Source: Mytilus californianus
Lineage: Eukaryota > Mollusca > Bivalvia > Mytilida > Mytilidae
Length of the DNA: 64,000 bases
Direction of reading: 5' to 3'
NCBI RefSeq assembly: GCF_021869535.1
Contig: NW_026262659.1
Location: 11,958,321 to 12,022,320, forward strand
Part shown: positions 1-9,986 of the stretch, piece after piece
Layout: each line of letters starts with the position of its first letter
Position numbering within the stretch: the stretch's first letter is position 1
Made by a program: the position numbers and the translations under genes
The notes under the pieces: generated by a model
What the model was told of the DNA's origin: nothing
The model's input: only the letters and a program-made list of their open reading frames with translations
Database searches by the model: none

Positions 1-20
1 TGTAAAGTGTTTTTTTTACA
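1..20. repeat. TGTAAA/TTTACA inverted repeat around a T8 run
   Basis: TGTAAA (1-6) pairs with TTTACA (15-20) across an 8-base loop; the intervening sequence is part of an eight-T run. The T run is nine long in units 8 and 39. The stretch also resembles a 3' splice acceptor (pyrimidine run followed by ACAG), but there is no exon context to support that. Confidence 0.5.
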
Positions 21-285
21 GATTTAGTGAAATATTTGTGATGGACTACAGATTTTATGTACATAGCTCTTCACATTTCACATACATCAAACAGGCCATT
101 TAACCAGGGACATAAATACAAATATTCTGCACATTTTTTCTGTGATAATCTACTTTTCTCTAGATTCCGAGTTCACAAATGGTTAATTAAATTTGATTTA
201 AGCATAGAAACACAAATATCAGGAACATAAAAAGCTGTCAGATAGAAAGTCAGCATGGCTCTTAGGCATAAAATGGAAACTGCTT

Positions 286-329
286 TAAAATGCTTATTTT
301 AGCCGTATAATGCCAAAATGCTTATTTTA
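286..329. repeat. Two small hairpins in direct repeat (15-bp repeat, 28-bp spacing)
   Basis: AAAATGCTTATTTTA occurs at 287-301 and again at 315-329. Each copy is itself an inverted repeat: TAAAAT-GCTT-ATTTTA at 286-301 (6-bp stem, 4-base loop) and AAAAT-GCTT-ATTTT at 315-328 (5-bp stem). The arrangement recurs in every unit, including the short ones, because it lies left of the deletable module. In unit 15 the base 21 positions after the second repeat's end region (23350) is changed C to A without affecting the stems. No function is known to me. Confidence 0.8.
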
Positions 330-451
330 ACAGAATTTCTGTCAAACAAAGATGTAAATCCTTTACTTTTATTGAGTTTGACAAATCGAAACCAGCAAAC
401 CATTCAGGAAAGTTGCCAAAGTACAGAATCTACATTTACGGAATTCATCTC

Positions 452-473
452 TTAGGCCCGAGAACACAGTTAT
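452..473 (+). repeat. Left terminal inverted repeat of the MITE-like module
   Basis: It begins TTAGGCCCGAGA and ends in the perfect core ACACAGTTAT. It pairs with the reverse complement of 888-909; differences are C/T at position 6, G/A at 9 and A/G at 12. The TA at 453-454 is the candidate target duplication. In units 9 and 29 the T of this TA is changed to A (positions 13921 and 47003). Confidence 0.8.
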
Positions 474-906
474 TTCGTAGTGCATTTCTTTTAGACAGTA
501 AATTCAAATTAAAAAAATCGCACCTGCTCTATCTCAAAAAGATTTTTACAGTGTAGTGTACTACTATTGATACAAATAATATCAAAATTATAGAAACTTC
601 TACCAGCTCTAACTCAAAATATTGACAATTCTGTGTTAAGGGGGGCTAAAATTCAGTTTGACAGCTTCAGACATTCTAATTTTTGACCTTTTTTAACTGG
701 ACCAAATCACTACTTAACATAAAGATTCAGCACCCAAATTTTTTTAACATGTAATTTCATCCCCTTACTTAATATTTCATGCATAAAATATCAAGAAATA
801 AATTGGGAAAGTGTATCAAAAAAAAATGCAAGTTATACACTGTTCACACTAGGGACTATATTTGTAGACAACGAAAACCAAAGGACGATAACTGTGTCCT
901 TGGACC
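455..906. mobile_element. MITE-like non-autonomous DNA transposon embedded in each long unit (reference copy)
   Basis: The module starts at GGCCCGAG and ends at CTTGGACC. Each end is preceded or followed by TA (453-454 and 907-908), which would be the target-site duplication of a Tc1/mariner-type insertion. The terminal inverted repeats extend to 22 bp if the TA and one more base are included, with 19 of 22 positions matching and all three mismatches being transitions. It has no coding capacity, so any movement would have depended on a transposase supplied elsewhere. A diverged internal repeat, GCTCTATCTCAAAA (526-539) and GCTCTAACTCAAAA (606-619), lies 80 bp apart. Other landmarks are a G6 run near 640 and an A9 run near 820. 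The call rests on the inverted repeats, the TA flanks and a presence/absence polymorphism that coincides with the module. The superfamily is an inference. Confidence 0.72.
553..564. repeat. Compact inverted repeat GTAGT-GT-ACTAC inside the module
   Basis: A 5-bp stem with a 2-base centre lies about 100 bp inside the left end of the transposon-like module. It is small enough to be chance. Confidence 0.4.
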
Positions 907-909
907 TAA
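888..909 (-). repeat. Right terminal inverted repeat of the MITE-like module
   Basis: On the minus strand it begins TTAGGTCCAAGG and ends in the same ACACAGTTAT core as the left end. The TA at 907-908 is the candidate target duplication. The following bases TAGG (910-913) repeat the TAGG inside the left end (453-456), which gives the short direct repeat where the 457-bp deletions occurred. Confidence 0.8.
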
Positions 910-952
910 TAGGATAGAAAGACTTGACCAATTTTAATAAAACTTTGCATGA

Positions 953-964
953 CCTAAGCTTAGG
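953..964. repeat. 12-bp perfect palindrome CCTAAGCTTAGG with the only HindIII site of the unit
   Basis: The palindrome is perfect and sits 44 bp right of the transposon-like module. AAGCTT (956-961) appears once per unit by my reading, so the array would give a HindIII ladder built from about 1.75 kb and 1.29 kb monomers. Two TGGCCA palindromes follow at 980-985 and 993-998. Confidence 0.7.
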
Positions 965-1305
965 CAATTATAAGATAGTTGGCCAAGTTTCATGGCCATA
1001 GGATATATATTATAGAAACTAGGGCCATTTTAATATTGAAATTTGGATGTTTATTTTTGACGTTTAAATCCAATATTTTCAACTGTCAAGATTTTGGCCT
1101 AAAAAATTTAAATATTGCAAAAATTTGCTTTTTAAATACTCTTGAATTTAATATAATAAGTATTTAAAGCAACGGAACACTCATTTGATTTATCAGATTT
1201 ATTTCAGTTATTCAAAAGTCAAATTTATATGAGCCTGTGCCTGAAAATAGAGATTTTCGAATTTAGGGAAGCCTTACATAAACATGCATTTTTTTCAACC
1301 AATTT

Positions 1306-1323
1306 GAAGTTTTTGAAGTTTTT
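1306..1323. repeat. 9-bp tandem duplication GAAGTTTTT x2
   Basis: GAAGTTTTT occurs back to back at 1306-1314 and 1315-1323. It is present in every unit with no copy-number change seen, so it is stable despite being a simple tandem repeat. Confidence 0.7.
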
Positions 1324-1410
1324 TAACCATACATTATTCTTCCATATATATTAAATGTACTTTAAATGTAAAGAAAAGTTACAAAAAGCATACCACATGA
1401 GTATAAAATG

Positions 1411-1429
1411 GTCTTAGGCCATGTAAGAC
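1411..1429. repeat. Hairpin GTCTTA-GGCCATG-TAAGAC
   Basis: A 6-bp stem with a 7-base loop, present in all units. It lies just upstream of the 11-bp indel. I see no U-tract or other feature that would make it a terminator, and the setting is not bacterial. Confidence 0.6.
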
Positions 1430-1437
1430 TGAGAATT

Positions 1438-1454
1438 ATTTAGAGTCGATTTAG
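1438..1454. repeat. 11-bp indel site between two ATTTAG direct repeats
   Basis: ATTTAG occurs at 1438-1443 and 1449-1454, 11 bp apart. In five units one ATTTAG and the intervening AGTCG are lost (single remaining ATTTAG at 4930-4935, 6665-6670, 9689-9694, 13171-13176, 14906-14911). This is the expected product of slippage or short-repeat recombination. The longer form is more likely ancestral, because the two 11-base copies differ and a simple duplication would have made them identical. Confidence 0.85.
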
Positions 1455-1746
1455 GCCGTAGCCCATATTTACATATAAAAATGCACACAGAGGCTATAAG
1501 AAATTGAAATTTGTTACTTTTTGCTCATTTCTATGCTAAGATGTCATGATACAAGAAGTCTAATTGCAAAAGGACTCTTGAATTCAACTTTTTTTTGCAG
1601 ACAGTATGGTTTGATGACCAGTTTTTCACTTTTCAATGGAAAACTTGCATGTAGTTTTAGTCTCATTTGGCATATATTTGAACCACTTACTATCCTAAAG
1701 AAGAAAATTATGGTAGCATATGAAATGAATAGGGTGTACTGATCAT

Positions 1747-3492
1747 TGTAAAGTGTTTTTTTTACAGATTTAGTGAAATATTTGTGATGGACTACAGATT
1801 TTATGTACATAGCTCTTCACATTTCACATACATCAAACAGGCCATTTAACCAGGGACATAAATACAAATATTCTGCACATTTTTTCTGTGATAATCTACT
1901 TTTCTCTAGATTCCGAGTTCACAAATGGTTAATTAAATTTGATTTAAGCATAGAAACACAAATATCAGGAACATAAAAAGCTGTCAGATAGAAAGTCAGC
2001 ATGGCTCTTAGGCATAAAATGGAAACTGCTTTAAAATGCTTATTTTAGCCGTATAATGCCAAAATGCTTATTTTAACAGAATTTCTGTCAAACAAAGATG
2101 TAAATCCTTTACTTTTATTGAGTTTGACAAATCGAAACCAGCAAACCATTCAGGAAAGTTGCCAAAGTACAGAATCTACATTTACGGAATTCATCTCTTA
2201 GGCCCGAGAACACAGTTATTTCGTAGTGCATTTCTTTTAGACAGTAAATTCAAATTAAAAAAATCGCACCTGCTCTATCTCAAAAAGATTTTTACAGTGT
2301 AGTGTACTACTATTGATACAAATAATATCAAAATTATAGAAACTTCTACCAGCTCTAACTCAAAATATTGACAATTCTGTGTTAAGGGGGGCTAAAATTC
2401 AGTTTGACAGCTTCAGACATTCTAATTTTTGACCTTTTTTAACTGGACCAAATCACTACTTAACATAAAGATTCAGCACCCAAATTTTTTTAACATGTAA
2501 TTTCATCCCCTTACTTAATATTTCATGCATAAAATATCAAGAAATAAATTGGGAAAGTGTATCAAAAAAAAATGCAAGTTATACACTGTTCACACTAGGG
2601 ACTATATTTGTAGACAACGAAAACCAAAGGACGATAACTGTGTCCTTGGACCTAATAGGATAGAAAGACTTGACCAATTTTAATAAAACTTTGCATGACC
2701 TAAGCTTAGGCAATTATAAGATAGTTGGCCAAGTTTCATGGCCATAGGATATATATTATAGAAACTAGGGCCATTTTAATATTGAAATTTGGATGTTTAT
2801 TTTTGACGTTTAAATCCAATATTTTCAACTGTCAAGATTTTGGCCTAAAAAATTTAAATATTGCAAAAATTTGCTTTTTAAATACTCTTGAATTTAATAT
2901 AATAAGTATTTAAAGCAACGGAACACTCATTTGATTTATCAGATTTATTTCAGTTATTCAAAAGTCAAATTTATATGAGCCTGTGCCTGAAAATAGAGAT
3001 TTTCGAATTAAGGGAAGCCTTACATAAACATGCATTTTTTTCAACCAATTTGAAGTTTTTGAAGTTTTTTAACCATACATTATTCTTCCATATATATTAA
3101 ATGTACTTTAAATGTAAAGAAAAGTTACAAAAAGCATACCACATGAGTATAAAATGGTCTTAGGCCATGTAAGACTGAGAATTATTTAGAGTCGATTTAG
3201 GCCGTAGCCCATATTTACATATAAAAATGCACACAGAGGCTATAAGAAATTGAAATTTGTTACTTTTTGCTCATTTCTATGCTAAGATGTCATGATACAA
3301 GAAGTCTAATTGCAAAAGGACTCTTGAATTCAACTTTTTTTTGCAGACAGTATGGTTTGATGACCAGTTTTTCACTTTTCAATGGAAAACTTGCATGTAG
3401 TTTTAGTCTCATTTGGCATATATTTGAACCACTTACTATCCTAAAGAAGAAAATTATGGTAGCATATGAAATGAATAGGGTGTACTGATCAT
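1747..3492. repeat. Unit 2, long (1,746 bp)
   Basis: Standard sequence with no private variant seen; a better consensus than unit 1. Module at 2201-2652. Confidence 0.95.
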
Positions 3493-5227
3493 TGTAAAGT
3501 GTTTTTTTTACAGATTTAGTGAAATATTTGTGATGGACTACAGATTTTATGTACATAGCTCTTCACATTTCACATACATCAAACAGGCCATTTAACCAGG
3601 GACATAAATACAAATATTCTGCACATTTTTTCTGTGATAATCTACTTTTCTCTAGATTCCGAGTTCACAAATGGTTAATTAAATTTGATTTAAGCATAGA
3701 AACACAAATATCAGGAACATAAAAAGCTGTCAGATAGAAAGCCAGCATGGCTCTTAGGCATAAAATGGAAACTGCTTTAAAATGCTTATTTTAGCCGTAT
3801 AATGCCAAAATGCTTATTTTAACAGAATTTCTGTCAAACAAAGATGTAAATCCTTTACTTTTATTGAGTTTGACAAATCGAAACCAGCAAACCATTCAGG
3901 AAAGTTGCCAAAGTACAGAATCTACATTTACGGAATTCATCTCTTAGGCCCGAGAACACAGTTATTTCGTAGTGCATTTCTTTTAGACAGTAAATTCAAA
4001 TTAAAAAAATCGCACCTGCTCTATCTCAAAAAGATTTTTACAGTGTAGTGTACTACTATTGATACAAATAATATCAAAATTATAGAAACTTCTACCAGCT
4101 CTAACTCAAAATATTGACAATTCTGTGTTAAGGGGGGCTAAAATTCAGTTTGACAGCTTCAGACATTCTAATTTTTGACCTTTTTTAACTGGACCAAATC
4201 ACTACTTAACATAAAGATTCAGCACCCAAATTTTTTTAACATGTAATTTCATCCCCTTACTTAATATTTCATGCATAAAATATCAAGAAATAAATTGGGA
4301 AAGTGTATCAAAAAAAAATGCAAGTTATACACTGTTCACACTAGGGACTATATTTGTAGACAACGAAAACCAAAGGACGATAACTGTGTCCTTGGACCTA
4401 ATAGGATAGAAAGACTTGACCAATTTTAATAAAACTTTGCATGACCTAAGCTTAGGCAATTATAAGATAGTTGGCCAAGTTTCATGGCCATAGGATATAT
4501 ATTATAGAAACTAGGGCCATTTTAATATTGAAATTTGGATGTTTATTTTTGACGTTTAAATCCAATATTTTCAACTGTCAAGATTTTGGCCTAAAAAATT
4601 TAAATATTGCAAAAATTTGCTTTTTAAATACTCTTGAATTTAATATAATAAGTATTTAAAGCAACGGAACACTCATTTGATTTATCAGATTTATTTCAGT
4701 TATTCAAAAGTCAAATTTATATGAGCCTGTGCCTGAAAATAGAGATTTTCGAATTAAGGGAAGCCTTACATAAACATGCATTTTTTTCAACCAATTTGAA
4801 GTTTTTGAAGTTTTTTAACCATACATTATTCTTCCATATATATTAAATGTACTTTAAATGTAAAGAAAAGTTACAAAAAGCATACCACATGAGTATAAAA
4901 TGGTCTTAGGCCATGTAAGACTGAGAATTATTTAGGCCGTAGCCCATATTTACATATAAAAATGCACACAGAGGCTATAAGAAATTGAAATTTGTTACTT
5001 TTTGCTCATTTCTATGCTAAGATGTCATGATACAAGAAGTCTAATTGCAAAAGGACTCTTGAATTCAACTTTTTTTTGCAGACAGTATGGTTTGATGACC
5101 AGTTTTTCACTTTTCAATGGAAAACTTGCATGTAGTTTTAGTCTCATTTGGCATATATTTGAACCACTTACTATCCTAAAGAAGAAAATTATGGTAGCAT
5201 ATGAAATGAATAGGGTGTACTGATCAT
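3493..5227. repeat. Unit 3, long with 11-bp deletion (1,735 bp)
   Basis: Module at 3947-4398. Private C for T at 3742 (AGCCAGCATGG). First unit with the 11-bp deletion, at 4930-4935. Confidence 0.95.
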
Positions 5228-6962
5228 TGTAAAGTGTTTTTTTTACAGATTTAGTGAAATATTTGTGATGGACTACAGATTTTATGTACATAGCTCTTCA
5301 CATTTCACATACATCAAACAGGCCATTTAACCAGGGACATAAATACAAATATTCTGCACATTTTTTCTGTGATAATCTACTTTTCTCTAGATTCCGAGTT
5401 CACAAATGGTTAATTAAATTTGATTTAAGCATAGAAACACAAATATCAGGAACATAAAAAGCTGTCAGATAGAAAGTCAGCATGGCTCTTAGGCATAAAA
5501 TGGAAACTGCTTTAAAATGCTTATTTTAGCCGTATAATGCCAAAATGCTTATTTTAACAGAATTTCTGTCAAACAAAGATGTAAATCCTTTACTTTTATT
5601 GAGTTTGACAAATCGAAACCAGCAAACCATTCAGGAAAGTTGCCAAAGTACAGAATCTACATTTACGGAATTCATCTCTTAGGCCCGAGAACACAGTTAT
5701 TTCGTAGTGCATTTCTTTTAGACAGTAAATTCAAATTAAAAAAATCGCACCTGCTCTATCTCAAAAAGATTTTTACAGTGTAGTGTACTACTATTGATAC
5801 AAATAATATCAAAATTATAGAAACTTCTACCAGCTCTAACTCAAAATATTGACAATTCTGTGTTAAGGGGGGCTAAAATTCAGTTTGACAGCTTCAGACA
5901 TTCTAATTTTTGACCTTTTTTAACTGGACCAAATCACTACTTAACATAAAGATTCAGCACCCAAATTTTTTTAACATGTAATTTCATCCCCTTACTTAAT
6001 ATTTCATGCATAAAATATCAAGAAATAAATTGGGAAAGTGTATCAAAAAAAAATGCAAGTTATACACTGTTCACACTAGGGACTATATTTGTAGACAACG
6101 AAAACCAAAGGACGATAACTGTGTCCTTGGACCTAATAGGATAGAAAGACTTGACCAATTTTAATAAAACTTTGCATGACCTAAGCTTAGGCAATTATAA
6201 GATAGTTGGCCAAGTTTCATGGCCATAGGATATATATTATAGAAACTAGGGCCATTTTAATATTGAAATTTGGATGTTTATTTTTGACGTTTAAATCCAA
6301 TATTTTCAACTGTCAAGATTTTGGCCTAAAAAATTTAAATATTGCAAAAATTTGCTTTTTAAATACTCTTGAATTTAATATAATAAGTATTTAAAGCAAC
6401 GGAACACTCATTTGATTTATCAGATTTATTTCAGTTATTCAAAAGTCAAATTTATATGAGCCTGTGCCTGAAAATAGAGATTTTCGAATTAAGGGAAGCC
6501 TTACATAAACATGCATTTTTTTCAACCAATTTGAAGTTTTTGAAGTTTTTTAACCATACATTATTCTTCCATATATATTAAATGTACTTTAAATGTAAAG
6601 AAAAGTTACAAAAAGCATACCACATGAGTATAAAATGGTCTTAGGCCATGTAAGACTGAGAATTATTTAGGCCGTAGCCCATATTTACATATAAAAATGC
6701 ACACAGAGGCTATAAGAAATTGAAATTTGTTACTTTTTGCTCATTTCTATGCTAAGATGTCATGATACAAGAAGTCTAATTGCAAAAGGACTCTTGAATT
6801 CAACTTTTTTTTGCAGACAGTATGGTTTGATGACCAGTTTTTCACTTTTCAATGGAAAACTTGCATGTAGTTTTAGTCTCATTTGGCATATATTTGAACC
6901 ACTTACTATCCTAAAGAAGAAAATTATGGTAGCATATGAAATGAATAGGGTGTACTGATCAT
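5228..6962. repeat. Unit 4, long with 11-bp deletion (1,735 bp)
   Basis: Module at 5682-6133; 11-bp deletion at 6665-6670. It sits next to unit 3, which has the same deletion, consistent with local duplication or conversion. Confidence 0.95.
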
Positions 6963-8708
6963 TGTAAAGTGTTTTTTTTACAGATTTAGTGAAATATTTG
7001 TGATGGACTACAGATTTTATGTACATAGCTCTTCACATTTCACATACATCAAACAGGCCATTTAACCAGGGACATAAATACAAATATTCTGCACATTTTT
7101 TCTGTGATAATCTACTTTTCTCTAGATTCCGAGTTCACAAATGGTTAATTAAATTTGATTTAAGCATAGAAACACAAATATCAGGAACATAAAAAGCTGT
7201 CAGATAGAAAGTCAGCATGGCTCTTAGGCATAAAATGGAAACTGCTTTAAAATGCTTATTTTAGCCGTATAATGCCAAAATGCTTATTTTAACAGAATTT
7301 CTGTCAAACAAAGATGTAAATCCTTTACTTTTATTGAGTTTGACAAATCGAAACCAGCAAACCATTCAGGAAAGTTGCCAAAGTACAGAATCTACATTTA
7401 CGGAATTCATCTCTTAGGCCCGAGAACACAGTTATTTCGTAGTGCATTTCTTTTAGACAGTAAATTCAAATTAAAAAAATCGCACCTGCTCTATCTCAAA
7501 AAGATTTTTACAGTGTAGTGTACTACTATTGATACAAATAATATCAAAATTATAGAAACTTCTACCAGCTCTAACTCAAAATATTGACAATTCTGTGTTA
7601 AGGGGGGCTAAAATTCAGTTTGACAGCTTCAGACATTCTAATTTTTGACCTTTTTTAACTGGACCAAATCACTACTTAACATAAAGATTCAGCACCCAAA
7701 TTTTTTTAACATGTAATTTCATCCCCTTACTTAATATTTCATGCATAAAATATCAAGAAATAAATTGGGAAAGTGTATCAAAAAAAAATGCAAGTTATAC
7801 ACTGTTCACACTAGGGACTATATTTGTAGACAACGAAAACCAAAGGACGATAACTGTGTCCTTGGACCTAATAGGATAGAAAGACTTGACCAATTTTAAT
7901 AAAACTTTGCATGACCTAAGCTTAGGCAATTATAAGATAGTTGGCCAAGTTTCATGGCCATAGGATATATATTATAGAAACTAGGGCCATTTTAATATTG
8001 AAATTTGGATGTTTATTTTTGACGTTTAAATCCAATATTTTCAACTGTCAAGATTTTGGCCTAAAAAATTTAAATATTGCAAAAATTTGCTTTTTAAATA
8101 CTCTTGAATTTAATATAATAAGTATTTAAAGCAACGGAACACTCATTTGATTTATCAGATTTATTTCAGTTATTCAAAAGTCAAATTTATATGAGCCTGT
8201 GCCTGAAAATAGAGATTTTCGAATTAAGGGAAGCCTTACATAAACATGCATTTTTTTCAACCAATTTGAAGTTTTTGAAGTTTTTTAACCATACATTATT
8301 CTTCCATATATATTAAATGTACTTTAAATGTAAAGAAAAGTTACAAAAAGCATACCACATGAGTATAAAATGGTCTTAGGCCATGTAAGACTGAGAATTA
8401 TTTAGAGTCGATTTAGGCCGTAGCCCATATTTACATATAAAAATGCACACAGAGGCTATAAGAAATTGAAATTTGTTACTTTTTGCTCATTTCTATGCTA
8501 AGATGTCATGATACAAGAAGTCTAATTGCAAAAGGACTCTTGAATTCAACTTTTTTTTGCAGACAGTATGGTTTGATGACCAGTTTTTCACTTTTCAATG
8601 GAAAACTTGCATGTAGTTTTAGTCTCATTTGGCATATATTTGAACCACTTACTATCCTAAAGAAGAAAATTATGGTAGCATATGAAATGAATAGGGTGTA
8701 CTGATCAT
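6963..8708. repeat. Unit 5, long (1,746 bp)
   Basis: Standard unit between two deletion-bearing units. Module at 7417-7868. Confidence 0.95.
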
Positions 8709-9986
8709 TGTAAAGTGTTTTTTTTACAGATTTAGTGAAATATTTGTGATGGACTACAGATTTTATGTACATAGCTCTTCACATTTCACATACATCAAAC
8801 AGGCCATTTAACCAGGGACATAAATACAAATATTCTGCACATTTTTTCTGTGATAATCTACTTTTCTCTAGATTCCGAGTTCACAAATGGTTAATTAAAT
8901 TTGATTTAAGCATAGAAACACAAATATCAGGAACATAAAAAGCTGTCAGATAGAAAGTCAGCATGGCTCTTAGGCATAAAATGGAAACTGCTTTAAAATG
9001 CTTATTTTAGCCGTATAATGCCAAAATGCTTATTTTAACAGAATTTCTGTCAAACAAAGATGTAAATCCTTTACTTTTATTGAGTTTGACAAATCGAAAC
9101 CAGCAAACCATTCAGGAAAGTTGCCAAAGTACAGAATCTACATTTACGGAATTCATCTAATAGGATAGAAAGACTTGACCAATTTTAATAAAACTTTGCA
9201 TGACCTAAGCTTAGGCAATTATAAGATAGTTGGCCAAGTTTCATGGCCATAGGATATATATTATAGAAACTAGGGCCATTTTAATATTGAAATTTGGATG
9301 TTTATTTTTGACGTTTAAATCCAATATTTTCAACTGTCAAGATTTTGGCCTAAAAAATTTAAATATTGCAAAAATTTGCTTTTTAAATACTCTTGAATTT
9401 AATATAATAAGTATTTAAAGCAACGGAACACTCATTTGATTTATCAGATTTATTTCAGTTATTCAAAAGTCAAATTTATATGAGCCTGTGCCTGAAAATA
9501 GAGATTTTCGAATTAAGGGAAGCCTTACATAAACATGCATTTTTTTCAACCAATTTGAAGTTTTTGAAGTTTTTTAACCATACATTATTCTTCCATATAT
9601 ATTAAATGTACTTTAAATGTAAAGAAAAGTTACAAAAAGCATACCACATGAGTATAAAATGGTCTTAGGCCATGTAAGACTGAGAATTATTTAGGCCGTA
9701 GCCCATATTTACATATAAAAATGCACACAGAGGCTATAAGAAATTGAAATTTGTTACTTTTTGCTCATTTCTATGCTAAGATGTCATGATACAAGAAGTC
9801 TAATTGCAAAAGGACTCTTGAATTCAACTTTTTTTTGCAGACAGTATGGTTTGATGACCAGTTTTTCACTTTTCAATGGAAAACTTGCATGTAGTTTTAG
9901 TCTCATTTGGCATATATTTGAACCACTTACTATCCTAAAGAAGAAAATTATGGTAGCATATGAAATGAATAGGGTGTACTGATCAT
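8709..9986. repeat. Unit 6, short type A with 11-bp deletion (1,278 bp)
   Basis: The module is missing; junction CATCT|AATAGG at 9158/9159. It also has the 11-bp deletion at 9689-9694, making it the only unit with both deletions. Confidence 0.95.

Larger units (their letters stand above)
1..1746. repeat. Unit 1, long (1,746 bp), reference unit
   Basis: Used as the coordinate reference; the choice of first base is arbitrary because the window starts there. Module at 455-906. It differs from all other units by T instead of A at 1264 (ATTTAGGG for ATTAAGGG). Confidence 0.95.

Noticed and set aside
453-913. TAGG as a 4-bp target duplication, with the type B short unit as the pre-insertion site
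   Set aside because: TAGG does flank the segment (453-456 and 910-913) and removal of one copy gives type B exactly. However, the inverted repeats would then be out of register with the element ends, whereas the TA model places them symmetrically. Kept as the main alternative.
979-1167. 62-codon open frame repeated once per unit on the plus strand
   Set aside because: It starts with TTG, not ATG, has a biased AT-rich composition, no recognisable domain, and identity between copies is explained by the array as a whole. The unit is near identical everywhere, so conservation of the frame is no evidence of selection.
1411-1456. Helitron 3' end (hairpin followed by CTRR)
   Set aside because: The hairpin 1411-1429 is directly followed by CTGA, but the usual spacing of about ten bases is absent, there is no matching 5' TC end that I can define, and no insertion boundary is seen there.
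262-1456. Nematode-type telomere repeat TTAGGC
   Set aside because: The hexamer occurs only as scattered single copies, never in tandem.
1521-1742. 73-codon open frame repeated once per unit on the plus strand
   Set aside because: It starts with TTG; the first ATG is at codon 5. It overlaps the minus-strand frame, crosses the acceptor-like T run, and I recognise no family. Treated as chance.
1-1746. Hammerhead ribozyme, as found in some animal satellites
   Set aside because: I looked for the CTGANGA and GAAA core on both strands and found only near misses such as CTGATCA and CTGATAA. A covariance search with the Rfam hammerhead models would settle it.
1-1746. tRNA-derived SINE or internal pol III promoter
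   Set aside because: No B box close to GGTTCGANNC was seen on either strand and there is no tRNA-like fold.
1-1746. CENP-B box
   Set aside because: No TTCGNNNNANNCGGG-like match found; the few TTCG occurrences lack the GC-rich half.
1-1746. Unit length as a multiple of nucleosome spacing
   Set aside because: 1,746 bp could be split into ten spacings of about 175 bp, but the 1,289-bp units do not fit the same spacing and there is no internal periodicity visible.
1544-1810. 88-codon open frame on the minus strand, starting with ATG
   Set aside because: Longest frame of the unit but still short; it depends on the T8 run and is frameshifted in units 8 and 39. No recognisable domain and no sign of a promoter or poly(A) arrangement. 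I would change my mind on protein-level or transcript evidence.
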